A DNA stretch of 64,000 nt from Tistrella bauzanensis. Lineage in GTDB: Bacteria; Pseudomonadota; Alphaproteobacteria; Tistrellales; Tistrellaceae. Shown here piece after piece: positions 1-8,550 of the stretch. Position 1 is the stretch's first letter. Each line of letters opens with the position of its first letter. The stretch is taken from assembly GCF_014636235.1 (NCBI RefSeq), contig NZ_BMDZ01000006.1, forward strand, positions 1 to 64,000, in the 5' to 3' direction. Made by a program: the position numbers and the translations under genes. The notes under the pieces were generated by a model. It did no database searches. It had not been told where the DNA came from and saw nothing but the letters and a program-made list of their open reading frames with translations.

Positions 1-144
1 CTGTGGAAGCCTGTTGAATCACGCCAAACTATCGTGCGCCAGAGATTCCGATCACCGCGTTAACCTGAACTCGTTGCCCTGCGATTGACGCCCGCGGGAT
101 CGCGTCGCGCCTCAGGCAACCGGGTGTATCGCGGCATGCATCCG

Positions 145-1104
145 TCAGGCCAGATGCGCGCCGGCCGACAGATCAGGCCAGCGCCGCAGAACCGCATCGC
201 AAACAGCCTCGACAGTCAGCGACGCCATCAACGACCCGCCTCCACCCTCGGCGGCAAGTCGGGCCTGAAGGGCCTCCTCGCTCTCCGGCGTGCGCACGAC
301 CAGTCCTTTCGGCCCCCAGGGGCCGTAATGGTCATCCCGGGTCGGCCCGAACAGGCCGACGGTGCGGGTTCCAGCCGCGACCGCCAGATGCATCATCGCC
401 GAGTCATTGCCGATGAACAGCGCCGATCGTTCAAGCAACGCCGCCGAGGCCGGGATATCCAGACCGAAGCCGTCGACCAGCCGGTCGGCCGGCACCAGCT
501 TGAACAATGCCGCCGCGTCCCGACGCTCGGCGTCGCTGCCCAGCAGCACCAGCCGTCCGCCGGCCAGCGGCCCCCCCATCGACAGCAGCCGGTCCGCCAC
601 GGCCGCGAACCGCTCAACCGGCCAGGTCTTGAAGATCTGGCTGGCGCCGGGGCCGATGGCAAGTGCCGGTACACCGTCCGGCAGATCGCGCCGGGCATGG
701 GCACGCTCTGCCGCCGCGAGGTCGATCCGCGGCATCTGGGGTGGCAGACCCAGGGTTCGCGCCGCCTGGATCACGCGATGCTCGCCCGGCAGGCCCGGCG
801 GAATCCGATAGCGCGCATCCGCCCGCAGCAACCAGGGCAGGGCCGACCGCCTGAGATCCACAATCCGACGCCAGCGCCGGTTACGCGTCTTCTGCCAGAG
901 ATCGAGCCAGTGGCGGTGATGCGGGCGCTTGTGGACGACATGCATGGCCTCGACGCCCTGCCAGCCGCTGAAGGCCAGTGCCGCCTGCGGACCGCAGGCG
1001 ATGGTGATGGGGCTGTCGGGGGCATCATCCCGCATCCAGGCGAGCACGCCGCTGACCAGGATCGCGTCGCCAAGCCGGGTCGGGCCGATGAACAACTGCG
1101 CCAT
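145..1104 (-). CDS. Family 9 (heptosyltransferase-like) glycosyltransferase
   Basis: A GT-B glycosyltransferase of family GT9, the ADP-heptose:LPS heptosyltransferase family, expected to transfer a sugar to lipopolysaccharide core or another surface glycan on the cytoplasmic side of the inner membrane. The 319-residue protein opens with a Rossmann-type start (FIGPTRLGDAILVSG). The donor half carries GPGAS (151-155), GNDSAMMHLA (232-241) and LFGPT (251-255), all classic for the family. It starts 8 bp after the stop of the DUF6165 gene, so the two are probably cotranscribed. The acceptor cannot be read from sequence, and no other LPS genes lie nearby to fix the role. The family assignment is firm and the substrate unknown. 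Confidence 0.88.
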   Translation of the reverse strand: MAQLFIGPTRLGDAILVSGVLAWMRDDAPDSPITIACGPQAALAFSGWQGVEAMHVVHKRPHHRHWLDLWQKTRNRRWRRIVDLRRSALPWLLRADARYRIPPGLPGEHRVIQAARTLGLPPQMPRIDLAAAERAHARRDLPDGVPALAIGPGASQIFKTWPVERFAAVADRLLSMGGPLAGGRLVLLGSDAERRDAAALFKLVPADRLVDGFGLDIPASAALLERSALFIGNDSAMMHLAVAAGTRTVGLFGPTRDDHYGPWGPKGLVVRTPESEEALQARLAAEGGGGSLMASLTVEAVCDAVLRRWPDLSAGAHLA

Positions 1105-1112
1105 TCTGGGCG

Positions 1113-1496
1113 TCAGACCGAATAGGCCTTCTGCTCGGCGATATCGCTGCCGAGCAGATCGTTGATCTTCGCCTTCACCGCCGCCCTGCGGTCATTGGTC
1201 TGGTAGACCAGGCGGGCACGGGCGATGAAGTCAGGACCGAAATCGGCCTCATGCTCATGCACGCGCAAGGCATCCTCGATGTCCCAAAGCGCCTGGTTGA
1301 TCTCGCGCAGTTCGGCGATCAGGGGCGGCAGGGCGTCGTGGCCCCGGATCACCGGCCCCACCACCTCCTCCAGCGCCGCCATCTCGCGCCGGACATGCGC
1401 CAGCTTGTCGGCCGCATCGATATGCGCCGCCTTGATCGACAGGATGACCAGCTTGTCGATCACCTCGCCGGGGGATACGTCGATCTTGAGCCTCAA
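1113..1496 (-). CDS. DUF6165 family protein
   Basis: A small (127 aa) protein that opens MRLKIDVSPGEVIDKLVILSIK and is largely helical and charged afterwards. The SPGEVIDKLVIL start matches the DUF6165 family, whose members occur in alphaproteobacterial polysaccharide loci; no biochemical role is known to me. It is the first gene of a two-gene minus-strand unit with the GT9 glycosyltransferase (8 bp apart). That context suggests a part in surface-glycan assembly, which is inference only. No signal peptide or membrane segment is visible, so it is probably cytoplasmic. Confidence 0.72.
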   Translation of the reverse strand: MRLKIDVSPGEVIDKLVILSIKAAHIDAADKLAHVRREMAALEEVVGPVIRGHDALPPLIAELREINQALWDIEDALRVHEHEADFGPDFIARARLVYQTNDRRAAVKAKINDLLGSDIAEQKAYSV

Positions 1497-1584
1497 GGGA
1501 GCCGTCTTTCAATGCGGGTGGTCGCGCCGTCCTGTTTGTATCGCCTCAACATCATGTCGCCAAACGGATTCCGGGCCGAATGGC

Positions 1585-2823
1585 TCATGCAAACACGAGA
1601 CGCGCGGTCTCGCGCGCGATCACCGCCTCTTCATCGGTGTCCAGGGCCAGGACCAGAACCCGGCTGTCGGGTGCCGAAATCACCGGGCCATGGGCCGCAT
1701 TGGCCGCCGGGTCGATCACCGCCCCCATGAATGCCAGATATCCGGCGATCCGCGCCCGCATCTGCGCCGAGTGGCGGCCGATGCCGGCGGTGAAGACCAG
1801 CACGTCCAATCCGCCCAGCACCACGGCGATCGACCCCGCCTCGCGCGCGGCGCGATAGGCGAACAGCGCCATCGCCTCCTCGGCCTTCGGATCGTCCGAT
1901 GCCTCCAGCACCCGCATATCGGCGGAAATCCCCGACACGCCCAGCAGCCCCGACCGGGCATTCAGCATCCGGTCGACTTCGGCGGCGCTCATGCCGCGGT
2001 CGCGGATCAGGTGCAGCACCACCCCCGGATCGATGCTGCCGGCACGCTTGCCCATCATCAGGCCATCGAGTGCCGTGAACCCCATGGTGGTCGCCACCGA
2101 CCGCCGCCCCTGCATGCCGCACAGGCTGGCGCCGTGCCCCAGATGCGCCACGATCACCCGGCCGTCGGCACGGTCGCCCGCATAGTCGGGCAGGACCGAG
2201 GCGATGTGGGTATAGGACAGGCCGTGGAAGCCATAGCGCAGGATGCCGTCATCCGACAGCTCACGCGGGATCGGCATCAACTGGGCCAGGCGAGGTTGCG
2301 TGCGGTGAAAGGCGGTGTCGAAACAGGCGACCTGCGGCAGATCCGGCCACAGTCGGCGGGTGGCGGCGATGCCCGACAGATTATGCGGCTGATGATTGGG
2401 CGCCAGGGCCGTCAGCCGGCTCAGCGCCTCGATCACCGCATCGTCGATCAGCACCGGCGCCGAGAAGCTGGCACCGCCATGGACCACGCGATGGCCCACC
2501 GCCACCACCTCGCCCAGATGATGGACGATGTCGGTGATCCGCCCCAGCGCCCAGGCGGTGAGCCCGGCATGGTCGGCCAATCCTTCGGGCGGGTTGCCGA
2601 TATCGTCGAGATGCACGCCGCGGCCATTGGCCGACGGCCCCTTCAGCGTGCCGATCATCTCCACCTCGGCACGGCCGATCTCGACCATGTCCGACATCTG
2701 CACCACGCCGAATTTCAGGCTCGACGAGCCGGCATTGACGGTGATGATCAGCCGTTCCGTGGGGGATGCCTGATTGGCGGATACCTGATCGGCGGATGAC
2801 CGGTTGGCGGGCGTCGCGGTCAT
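1585..2823 (-). CDS. ackA: Acetate kinase (acetate/propionate kinase family)
   Basis: Interconverts acetyl phosphate plus ADP with acetate plus ATP in the cytoplasm. The 412-residue protein has the usual length and the family signatures: ITVNAGSSSLKFGV near the N-terminus, VGHRVVHGG, FDTAFHRT, RYGFHGLSYTH, VAHLGHGAS and FTAGIGRHS close to the C-terminus (the ATP-binding end). Its ATG overlaps the stop of pta by 4 bp (ATGA at 2820-2823), so translation is probably coupled and the enzymes form the Pta-AckA overflow route. The extra N-terminal stretch (about 20 residues) before the conserved ITVNAGSS is encoded by a 15-bp tandem repeat (2769-2813). The true start could therefore lie slightly downstream. 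Confidence 0.95.
   Translation of the reverse strand: MTATPANRSSADQVSANQASPTERLIITVNAGSSSLKFGVVQMSDMVEIGRAEVEMIGTLKGPSANGRGVHLDDIGNPPEGLADHAGLTAWALGRITDIVHHLGEVVAVGHRVVHGGASFSAPVLIDDAVIEALSRLTALAPNHQPHNLSGIAATRRLWPDLPQVACFDTAFHRTQPRLAQLMPIPRELSDDGILRYGFHGLSYTHIASVLPDYAGDRADGRVIVAHLGHGASLCGMQGRRSVATTMGFTALDGLMMGKRAGSIDPGVVLHLIRDRGMSAAEVDRMLNARSGLLGVSGISADMRVLEASDDPKAEEAMALFAYRAAREAGSIAVVLGGLDVLVFTAGIGRHSAQMRARIAGYLAFMGAVIDPAANAAHGPVISAPDSRVLVLALDTDEEAVIARETARLVFA
2769..2813. repeat. 15-bp tandem repeat, three units, in the ackA 5' end
   Basis: Three adjacent degenerate 15-bp units (2769-2783, 2784-2798, 2799-2813), each of the type ccTGATcGGCGGATa. Read on the minus strand they encode pentads resembling S-A-N/D-Q/R-x before the conserved kinase start. 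Same unit length as arrays at 8563, 39921 and 60757. Confidence 0.75.
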
Positions 2824-4226
2824 GGCCGTGCTCCACGATGAACGAAGATCTGGGCGAGTGCCGCCGAGGCCAGCCGGGCGGCCGGGCCGTCGGCGCGGCT
2901 GGTCAGCATGATCGGCACCCGCGCGCCAAGCACCAGCCCGGCCGCCTCGGCCCCGGCCAGATGGATCAGCTGTTTGGCGACCATGTTGCCGGCCTCAAGA
3001 TCGGGGGTGACCAAGATGTCGGCATCGCCGGCCACCTCCGAGACGATGCCCTTGGCGCGGGCCGCCGCTTTCGAGACCGCATTGTCGAAGGCGAGCGGAC
3101 CGTCGAGCACACCGCCGGTGATCTGGCCGCGATCGGCCATCTTGCACAGCGCCGCCGCCTCGACGGTCGAGGCGATCGGCGGATAGACGGTTTCGATCGC
3201 CGACAGGATCGCGACCTTGGGCCGGTCGGTGCCGAGTGCCCTGACCAGATCGATGGCGTTCTGGACGATGTCGCGCTTGGCATCCAGGTTGGGATAGATG
3301 TTGATCGCCGCGTCGGTGACGAACAGCGGCTTGGGATAGGCCGGCACGTCCAGAGCGAAGACATGGCTCATCCGCCGCGCGGTGCGCAGGCCACACGCCT
3401 TGTCGACCGCCGCCGACATCACTTCGTCGGTGTGCAGCGCGCCCTTCATCAGCGCCGCCGCCTCGCCCTCGCGCACCAGCAGAACCGCGCGCTCGGCCGC
3501 GGCATGGCTGTGGGGCTGATCGATGATCCGGATGCCGGCCAGGCTGCGGCCGCAGGCCTCGGCCGCGGCCCTGATCTTCGCTTCGGGGCCGACCAGGATC
3601 GGCAGGATCAACCCGACCGCCGCCGCATCCAGCGCGCCTTCAATCGAATTGGTATCGACCGGATGGATCACGGCGGTCGCGATCGGCGGCAGCTCGGCGG
3701 TCATCGCCAGCAGATGGCGATAGACCGGCCGGTTCTCGGGCGCCGCCGCCACCGCGGCCGCGATCGCCGCCCCCGGCGCCATGACATAGGGACGGTCGAC
3801 CCGGACCGCCCCTGCCCGCACCTCGGCGTGACCTTCGGCCACCATCCGGCCGCCGGCGCCCGAGACGGTACAGGCCAGCGTCAGACGGCGGTCGGCGGCA
3901 ATGGCGGTCACCACCACCCGCGCGGTCAGGGTTTCACCCGCCACCACCGGGCACAGCCGGTCGAGCCGCGAGGTCAGCACCTCGGCACCGGGCCCCGGCA
4001 GTTCGGCCGCGATCAGCAGGTCGATCAGCAGGCCCGGCAGGGCCCCCAGCGCCGTCGTGCCCCTGAAGCCGGCATCGGCGGCAAGGGCGGGGTCGACATG
4101 GGCGGGGTCGATGTCCAGCGCCATCGTGCCCAGGCGGTCGACCAGCGACGCGCCGGCTTCGTGGACCAGCACCGCGTCATCGCCGGTGCGGATGTCGTCG
4201 AATGTGCGGTTGGCGATTCTGAGCAT
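2820..4226 (-). CDS. pta: Bifunctional enoyl-CoA hydratase/phosphate acetyltransferase
   Basis: Catalyses acetyl-CoA plus phosphate to acetyl phosphate plus CoA, in series with AckA. The frame is open further upstream, but the start at 4226 (MLRIANRTFDDIRTGDDA) gives 468 residues, the normal length of the two-domain class. An N-terminal MaoC-like hot-dog domain (about 1-140, ending near LTARVVVTAIAADRRLTLAC) is followed by a C-terminal PTA/PTB domain (HPVDTNSIEGALDAA, ILVGPEAKI, VTDAAINIYPNLDAKRDI, GPLAFDNAVSKAAARAKG). The start overlaps nothing upstream; the 3' end overlaps ackA by 4 bp. This fused form is common in alphaproteobacteria. Whether the hot-dog domain has hydratase activity cannot be told from sequence. 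Confidence 0.92.
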   Translation of the reverse strand: MLRIANRTFDDIRTGDDAVLVHEAGASLVDRLGTMALDIDPAHVDPALAADAGFRGTTALGALPGLLIDLLIAAELPGPGAEVLTSRLDRLCPVVAGETLTARVVVTAIAADRRLTLACTVSGAGGRMVAEGHAEVRAGAVRVDRPYVMAPGAAIAAAVAAAPENRPVYRHLLAMTAELPPIATAVIHPVDTNSIEGALDAAAVGLILPILVGPEAKIRAAAEACGRSLAGIRIIDQPHSHAAAERAVLLVREGEAAALMKGALHTDEVMSAAVDKACGLRTARRMSHVFALDVPAYPKPLFVTDAAINIYPNLDAKRDIVQNAIDLVRALGTDRPKVAILSAIETVYPPIASTVEAAALCKMADRGQITGGVLDGPLAFDNAVSKAAARAKGIVSEVAGDADILVTPDLEAGNMVAKQLIHLAGAEAAGLVLGARVPIMLTSRADGPAARLASAALAQIFVHRGARP

Positions 4227-4549
4227 ATCGGCTGTATGGTCCCGTCGCTGATGGGATGGGTGGAGCGCATGTCGGATCTGATCTTCGCCTGATTGCGTGA
4301 CGATCGCCACCGTCGCCGCGACCAACCGCACCCGCCGCGCTGCGGCGGATCGTCACCGTCCCCGGTAATGGACGGGCCGGCGCCCCTGAGTGGACGGCCG
4401 GTGGAATTCTGTCGGCATCGCTGTTTGCGGACGTTGTCTGCGCCGGTCGGGGCTGGCATGCTGCCGCCTTCGCCCGTCCCCGCATGCCCGCCCCGCATGA
4501 CCGCCGGACCCCCGGGCGTCGACATCATCAGGGAGGCATCAGAAAGCCC
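4227..4549. other. Divergent intergenic region between pta and the aldehyde dehydrogenase gene
   Basis: 323 bp separate the outward-facing starts of pta and the aldehyde dehydrogenase gene, so promoters for both should lie here. The region is GC-rich and I find no convincing -35/-10 pair, sigma-54 motif or long inverted repeat. A GGGAGG at 4531-4536 lies upstream of the ATG at 4550 and is the probable ribosome-binding site. Confidence 0.5.
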
Positions 4550-6028
4550 ATGACCGGTTCGACCGAGATCAAGCGGAGCTGGCAGCATTATATCGACGGC
4601 CGCTTCGTCGACAGCCTGGATGGCAGCCGCATCCCCGTGGTCAACCCCGCGACCGGCGAGGTTATCGCCGACATCGCCTGCGCCAGGGCCGCCGATGTCG
4701 ACATGGCGGTGGCTGCCGCCCGCCGCGCCTTCAACGCCCGGCGGCTGTTGACCATGAAGCCGGTGGAGCGGTCGCGCCTGATGCACCGCATCGCCCGCAT
4801 CCTGCTGGAGCGCACGGAACAGATCGCCCTGGTCGAGACCCTCGACAACGGCAAGCGGATTTCCTCGGCCCGCGGCGATGTCGGCGCCGCCGCCCGCTAT
4901 TTCGAGTATTACGCCGGGCTCGCCGATAAGCTGGAAGGCAAGTCGATCCCGCTCGGCCCCGATTATATCGACTACACCGTCCATGCGCCATTCGGCGTGT
5001 CGGCGCAGATCGTGCCGTGGAATTTCCCGTTGCAGATCGGCGCGCGCTCCATCGCCTGCGCGCTTGCCACCGGCAACACCGTGGTGATGAAAACCCCGGA
5101 ACTGTCGGCGCTGTCGCTGGCGGCGCTGGCCGAGGCCGTTCATGACGCCGGCGTGCCGGCGGGTGTGGTCAACATCCTGACCGGCTATGGCCACGAGGCG
5201 GGGGCAGCACTGGCCGGCCATGGCGATATCGACCATCTGGTGTTCACCGGCTCGGTCGCCACCGGCAGCCGCATCCTGCACGCGCTGGCCGACCGGGTGG
5301 TGCCGGCGGTGATGGAGCTTGGCGGCAAATCGGCCGGGGTGGTGTTCAAGGATGCCGATATCGATCAGGTGATCGCCTCCACCCGCGGCGGCATCTTCAC
5401 CAATGCCGGGCAGGTCTGCTCGGCCTCGGCCCGGTTGGTGGTGGAACGCGCGGTCTATGATCAGGTGGTGGAGCGGATGGGCGCCGCCGCCGGCGCGCTG
5501 ACGGTCGGCCCCGGCATCGACGACAGCGAACTGACCCCGGTGATCTCCGACGGCCAGCGCGACAAGATCGAGGCCATGTGCCTGCGCGCGGTGCAGGACG
5601 GTGCCCGCGCCGTCGCCGGCGGCCGGCGGATCGAGCGTCCGGGCTATTTCATGGCCCCCACCGTGCTGGCCGATGCGACGCCGGATTCGGAAATCGCCCA
5701 GCAGGAAGTGTTCGGCCCGGTGCTGACCATCCTGCCCTTCGACGATGCCGAAGAAGCGCTCGCCATCGCCAACGGCACCGATTACGGTCTGTGTGCCGGT
5801 GTCTATACCCGCGATCTGGCCCGCGCGCATCTGGTGGCCGAGCGTCTGGTGGCCGGTCAGGTGTTCGTGAATGAGTGGTTTGCCGGTGGCATCGAAACGC
5901 CGTTCGGCGGTATGAAGCGGTCGGGTTATGGTCGCGAAAAGGGTGTCGAAGCCCTGCTCGGCTATGTCCAGACCAAGAATGTCGCGATCCGGCTGACCGC
6001 CGGCGCGGCCGGCCGGCCCGGCGCCTGA
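4550..6028 (+). CDS. NAD(P)-dependent aldehyde dehydrogenase
   Basis: A 492-residue cytoplasmic aldehyde dehydrogenase that oxidises an aldehyde to the acid with NAD(P). Seen: IVPWNFPLQIG (cofactor/oxyanion Asn), FTGSVATGSRI (Rossmann segment), MELGGKSAGVVF (general-base Glu), NAGQVCSASARLVVE (catalytic Cys), EVFGPVLTILPF, and the C-terminal FGGMKRSGYGREKG. This set fits the betaine-aldehyde/gamma-glutamyl-aminobutyraldehyde class, but the substrate is not fixed by motifs. The frame is open upstream to 4484; I chose ATG 4550 because the family homology begins there and GGGAGG precedes it. The RidA gene follows 47 bp later, so the pair may act on amine or amino-acid catabolites. Confidence 0.9.
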   Translation: MTGSTEIKRSWQHYIDGRFVDSLDGSRIPVVNPATGEVIADIACARAADVDMAVAAARRAFNARRLLTMKPVERSRLMHRIARILLERTEQIALVETLDNGKRISSARGDVGAAARYFEYYAGLADKLEGKSIPLGPDYIDYTVHAPFGVSAQIVPWNFPLQIGARSIACALATGNTVVMKTPELSALSLAALAEAVHDAGVPAGVVNILTGYGHEAGAALAGHGDIDHLVFTGSVATGSRILHALADRVVPAVMELGGKSAGVVFKDADIDQVIASTRGGIFTNAGQVCSASARLVVERAVYDQVVERMGAAAGALTVGPGIDDSELTPVISDGQRDKIEAMCLRAVQDGARAVAGGRRIERPGYFMAPTVLADATPDSEIAQQEVFGPVLTILPFDDAEEALAIANGTDYGLCAGVYTRDLARAHLVAERLVAGQVFVNEWFAGGIETPFGGMKRSGYGREKGVEALLGYVQTKNVAIRLTAGAAGRPGA

Positions 6029-6075
6029 CTGACGCTGACCGGCCTCATCCACGACTGATAGGAGCAAGCAGCGCA

Positions 6076-6543
6076 ATGTCGGGCAAGATCGAGGCGCGTC
6101 TCGCAGAACTGGGCATCACCCTGCCGGTGCCCGCCGTCCCCGTCGCGAATTACGTGCCATACGCCGTGACCGGCAATCTCGTCTACACCTCCGGCCAGGT
6201 GCCGGTCGCCGATGGCGCGGTTGCCTGGAAGGGCAAGCTCGGCGCCGAACGCTCGATCGAGGATGGCGTCGCCTCGGCGCGGCTGTGCGCGCTGAACTGC
6301 ATCGCCCAGTTGAAGGCCGCCTGCGGTGGCGACCTCGACCGTGTGAAGCGGATCGTGAAGGTCGTGATCTTCGTCTCCTCGGCCGCCGGCTTCAACGATC
6401 AGCCCAAGGTCGGCAACGGCGCCTCCGACGTGCTGGTCGAGATCTTCGGCGACGCGGGCAAACATGCCCGCTCGGCCGTGGGGGTGAACGAACTGCCCCT
6501 GGACGTGACGACGGAAGTCGAGATCGTCGCCGAGATCGCCTGA
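6076..6543 (+). CDS. RidA family (YjgF/Rid) protein
   Basis: A 155-residue Rid-family protein. RidA members hydrolyse reactive enamine/imine intermediates released by PLP enzymes and so protect cytoplasmic enzymes. Seen: the YTSGQVPVADG strand, FVSSAAGFNDQPKVGNGASD, and the C-terminal GKHARSAVGVNELPLDVTTEVEIVA in which the Arg of ARSAVGV corresponds to the conserved substrate Arg of the fold. The start at ATG 6076 has AGGAG at 6060-6064 upstream. Its length and pattern fit the longer subgroup often annotated only as RidA-like. It lies between an aldehyde dehydrogenase and a ThDP enzyme. The exact substrate is unknown. Confidence 0.88.
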   Translation: MSGKIEARLAELGITLPVPAVPVANYVPYAVTGNLVYTSGQVPVADGAVAWKGKLGAERSIEDGVASARLCALNCIAQLKAACGGDLDRVKRIVKVVIFVSSAAGFNDQPKVGNGASDVLVEIFGDAGKHARSAVGVNELPLDVTTEVEIVAEIA

Positions 6544-6556
6544 TCCGGACCTGATG

Positions 6557-6597
6557 CCGCCGCAAATCTCTCCCCGGGGTTTGCGGCGGTTCTGCTT
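6557..6597 (+). terminator. Probable intrinsic terminator after ridA
   Basis: A perfect 10-bp stem ccgccgcaaa (6557-6566) / tttgcggcgg (6580-6589) with a 13-nt loop, followed by the T-rich ttctgcttt. It sits 13 bp after the ridA stop and before the ThDP-enzyme gene, which is thus likely a separate unit. Confidence 0.6.
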
Positions 6598-6633
6598 TGA
6601 GGCATCCCCCGCCGCCCCGGAGACCCCCGCCCC

Positions 6634-8376
6634 ATGACCACCGCCACCACCACTGACGCGACCGCCGCCACCATCACCGGCGGCGAGGCCATCATCCGCA
6701 CGCTGATCGCCCATGGCATCGACACCGCGTTCTGCGTGCCGGGCGAAAGCTATCTGGCGGTGCTGGAAGGGTTGCGGGTGCATGACGACCGGATCCGCCT
6801 GCTGGTCCATCGCCACGAGACCGGCGCTGCCTGTGCCGCCGAAGCCTGGGCGCGGGCACGGCGCCTGCCGGGCATTGCCATGGTCACCCGTGGCCCCGGC
6901 GCCAGCAACGCGGCCCATGGCGTGCATGTGGCGGCGCAGGATTCAACGCCCCTGGTGCTGATGGTGGGCCAGATCGCCACCGCCGAATACGGGCTGGAGG
7001 CGTTCCAGGAGGTCGACTACACCGCCATGTTCGGCCAGGCGGTCAAGGCGGTGATCGAGCCGCGCGCCGCCGCCGACTGTGCCGGCGCCACCGCGCGCGC
7101 CCTGCGCATCGCCATGGCCGGCCGCCCCGGCCCGGTGATCCTGGTCCTGCCGGAAGACGTGACCGAGGGCGTGCTGACCGGGGATGCCGCCGCCACCGTG
7201 CCCGATATCAGCCACGGCATCGCCGCCCATGCGCTGGATCTGGCGCATCTGCGCGCCGCCGCCGGCCTGCCGGGTGCGGCGGCGGTGATCGCCGCCGCCG
7301 AGGCGCTGTCGCAGGCGGCGCGCCCGATCATCATCGGCGGCGAGATCGCGGCCTTCGACCGCGCCCATGGCGCGCTGGACCGGCTGGCCCGATTGACCGG
7401 CGCCGGGCTTGCCACCGCCTTCCGCCGCCAGGATCTGGTGCCGGCCGATCATCCGGCGTGGTTCGGGCATCTGGGACTGGGCCGCAGCCCGGCCCAGAAG
7501 CGTGCCTTCGCCGAAGCCGATCTGATCCTGATCGCCGGCAGCCGGCTGGACGACGTGACCACCGAGGGCTGGACGATGCCGGCCGCCGATCAGACCGTGA
7601 TCCATCTCTATCCCGATGCGGATGCGATCGCCCGCGCCGCCGGACGAAACCCCCATCTGCCCGCGCATCTGCTGGTGGGCGACGTCACGGCCAGCCTGGA
7701 TGCGCTGTCCGACCGGCTGGCCGATACCATCCCGCCGGCCGACCGGATCAACTGGCGTGATGCCATCCATGGCGAGGTCACGCGTTTCGCCGCCGATCCG
7801 GTGCGCCCGGTGCTGGGCGCCGTGGACATGGCGGCGGTCGTGATGACCACAGCCAGCATCGCCGGCCCCGATGCGGCGGTCGCGATCGATGCCGGCAATT
7901 TCGCGGGCTTCGTGCATCGCTACTGGCCGTTCACCCGTCCCGACACGCAGTTCGCCACCCAGGCCGGCGCCATGGGCTATGGCCTGCCCGCCGGGCTGGG
8001 GGCGGCGGCGGCCGATGACCGGCGCCCGGTGGTGGTGTTCGCCGGCGATGGCGGCTTCATGATGACCGGCCAGGAACTGGCCACCGCCGTGCTGGAACGG
8101 CTGCCGGTCAAGGTAATCGTGGTCGACAATGGCGTCTATGGCACCATTCTGATGCACCAGACCCGCCGCATCGGCCGTGGGCGCGACCATGGCGTGGTGC
8201 TGTCGCGGCCCGATTTCGCGATGCTGGCCCGCGCCTATGGCGCCGCCGGCTTCACGGTGGAGCGGACGGAGGATTTCGCCGGGGCATTCCGCGCGGCACT
8301 TGCCCATGACGGCCCGGCGCTGGTGCATGTGAAGACCGACCCGCGCGACATCTCGGCCTATGGCCCCCTGGCCTGA
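6634..8376 (+). CDS. Thiamine-diphosphate enzyme, acetolactate synthase-like
   Basis: A 580-residue member of the acetolactate synthase/benzoylformate decarboxylase superfamily that uses thiamine diphosphate to cleave or ligate 2-oxo acids. Domain order: Pyr domain (about 10-180) with FCVPGESYLAVLEGL and the catalytic Glu in HRHETGAACAAEAWAR; central domain (about 200-340); PP domain with the ThDP motif FAGDGGFMMTGQ ending in VVDNGVYGTI. No small regulatory subunit gene is adjacent, so I do not call it IlvB. Stand-alone homologues are often annotated simply as thiamine pyrophosphate-binding protein. A hairpin terminator lies just upstream, and two 18-bp tandem repeats abut its stop codon. Confidence 0.88.
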   Translation: MTTATTTDATAATITGGEAIIRTLIAHGIDTAFCVPGESYLAVLEGLRVHDDRIRLLVHRHETGAACAAEAWARARRLPGIAMVTRGPGASNAAHGVHVAAQDSTPLVLMVGQIATAEYGLEAFQEVDYTAMFGQAVKAVIEPRAAADCAGATARALRIAMAGRPGPVILVLPEDVTEGVLTGDAAATVPDISHGIAAHALDLAHLRAAAGLPGAAAVIAAAEALSQAARPIIIGGEIAAFDRAHGALDRLARLTGAGLATAFRRQDLVPADHPAWFGHLGLGRSPAQKRAFAEADLILIAGSRLDDVTTEGWTMPAADQTVIHLYPDADAIARAAGRNPHLPAHLLVGDVTASLDALSDRLADTIPPADRINWRDAIHGEVTRFAADPVRPVLGAVDMAAVVMTTASIAGPDAAVAIDAGNFAGFVHRYWPFTRPDTQFATQAGAMGYGLPAGLGAAAADDRRPVVVFAGDGGFMMTGQELATAVLERLPVKVIVVDNGVYGTILMHQTRRIGRGRDHGVVLSRPDFAMLARAYGAAGFTVERTEDFAGAFRAALAHDGPALVHVKTDPRDISAYGPLA

Positions 8377-8412
8377 GCCGCCAACGACAGAGTGGCCGCC
8401 GACGACAGAGTG
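8377..8412. repeat. 18-bp tandem duplication abutting a stop codon
   Basis: Two head-to-tail 18-bp units of the form GCCGCCaACGACAGAGTG (8377-8394 and 8395-8412, one mismatch) begin at the base after the TGA of the ThDP-enzyme gene. Confidence 0.85.
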
Positions 8413-8550
8413 ATTGACATGTGGCGCCATGAACGCCTGAGTTGCGTGTCGTCACATCTTCCGTTATGACCGGATCAGGCCGTTCATGAGGTGCGATGGT
8501 CTGTCGCCCGCCTGACCGCCGGCGATCCGCGATCAGACGGAGTGTCCTCG

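Noticed and set aside
4440..4480. Sigma-54 -24/-12 promoter before the aldehyde dehydrogenase gene
   Set aside because: A TGGCAT followed by GC at the right distance lacks the TTGC of the -12 element.
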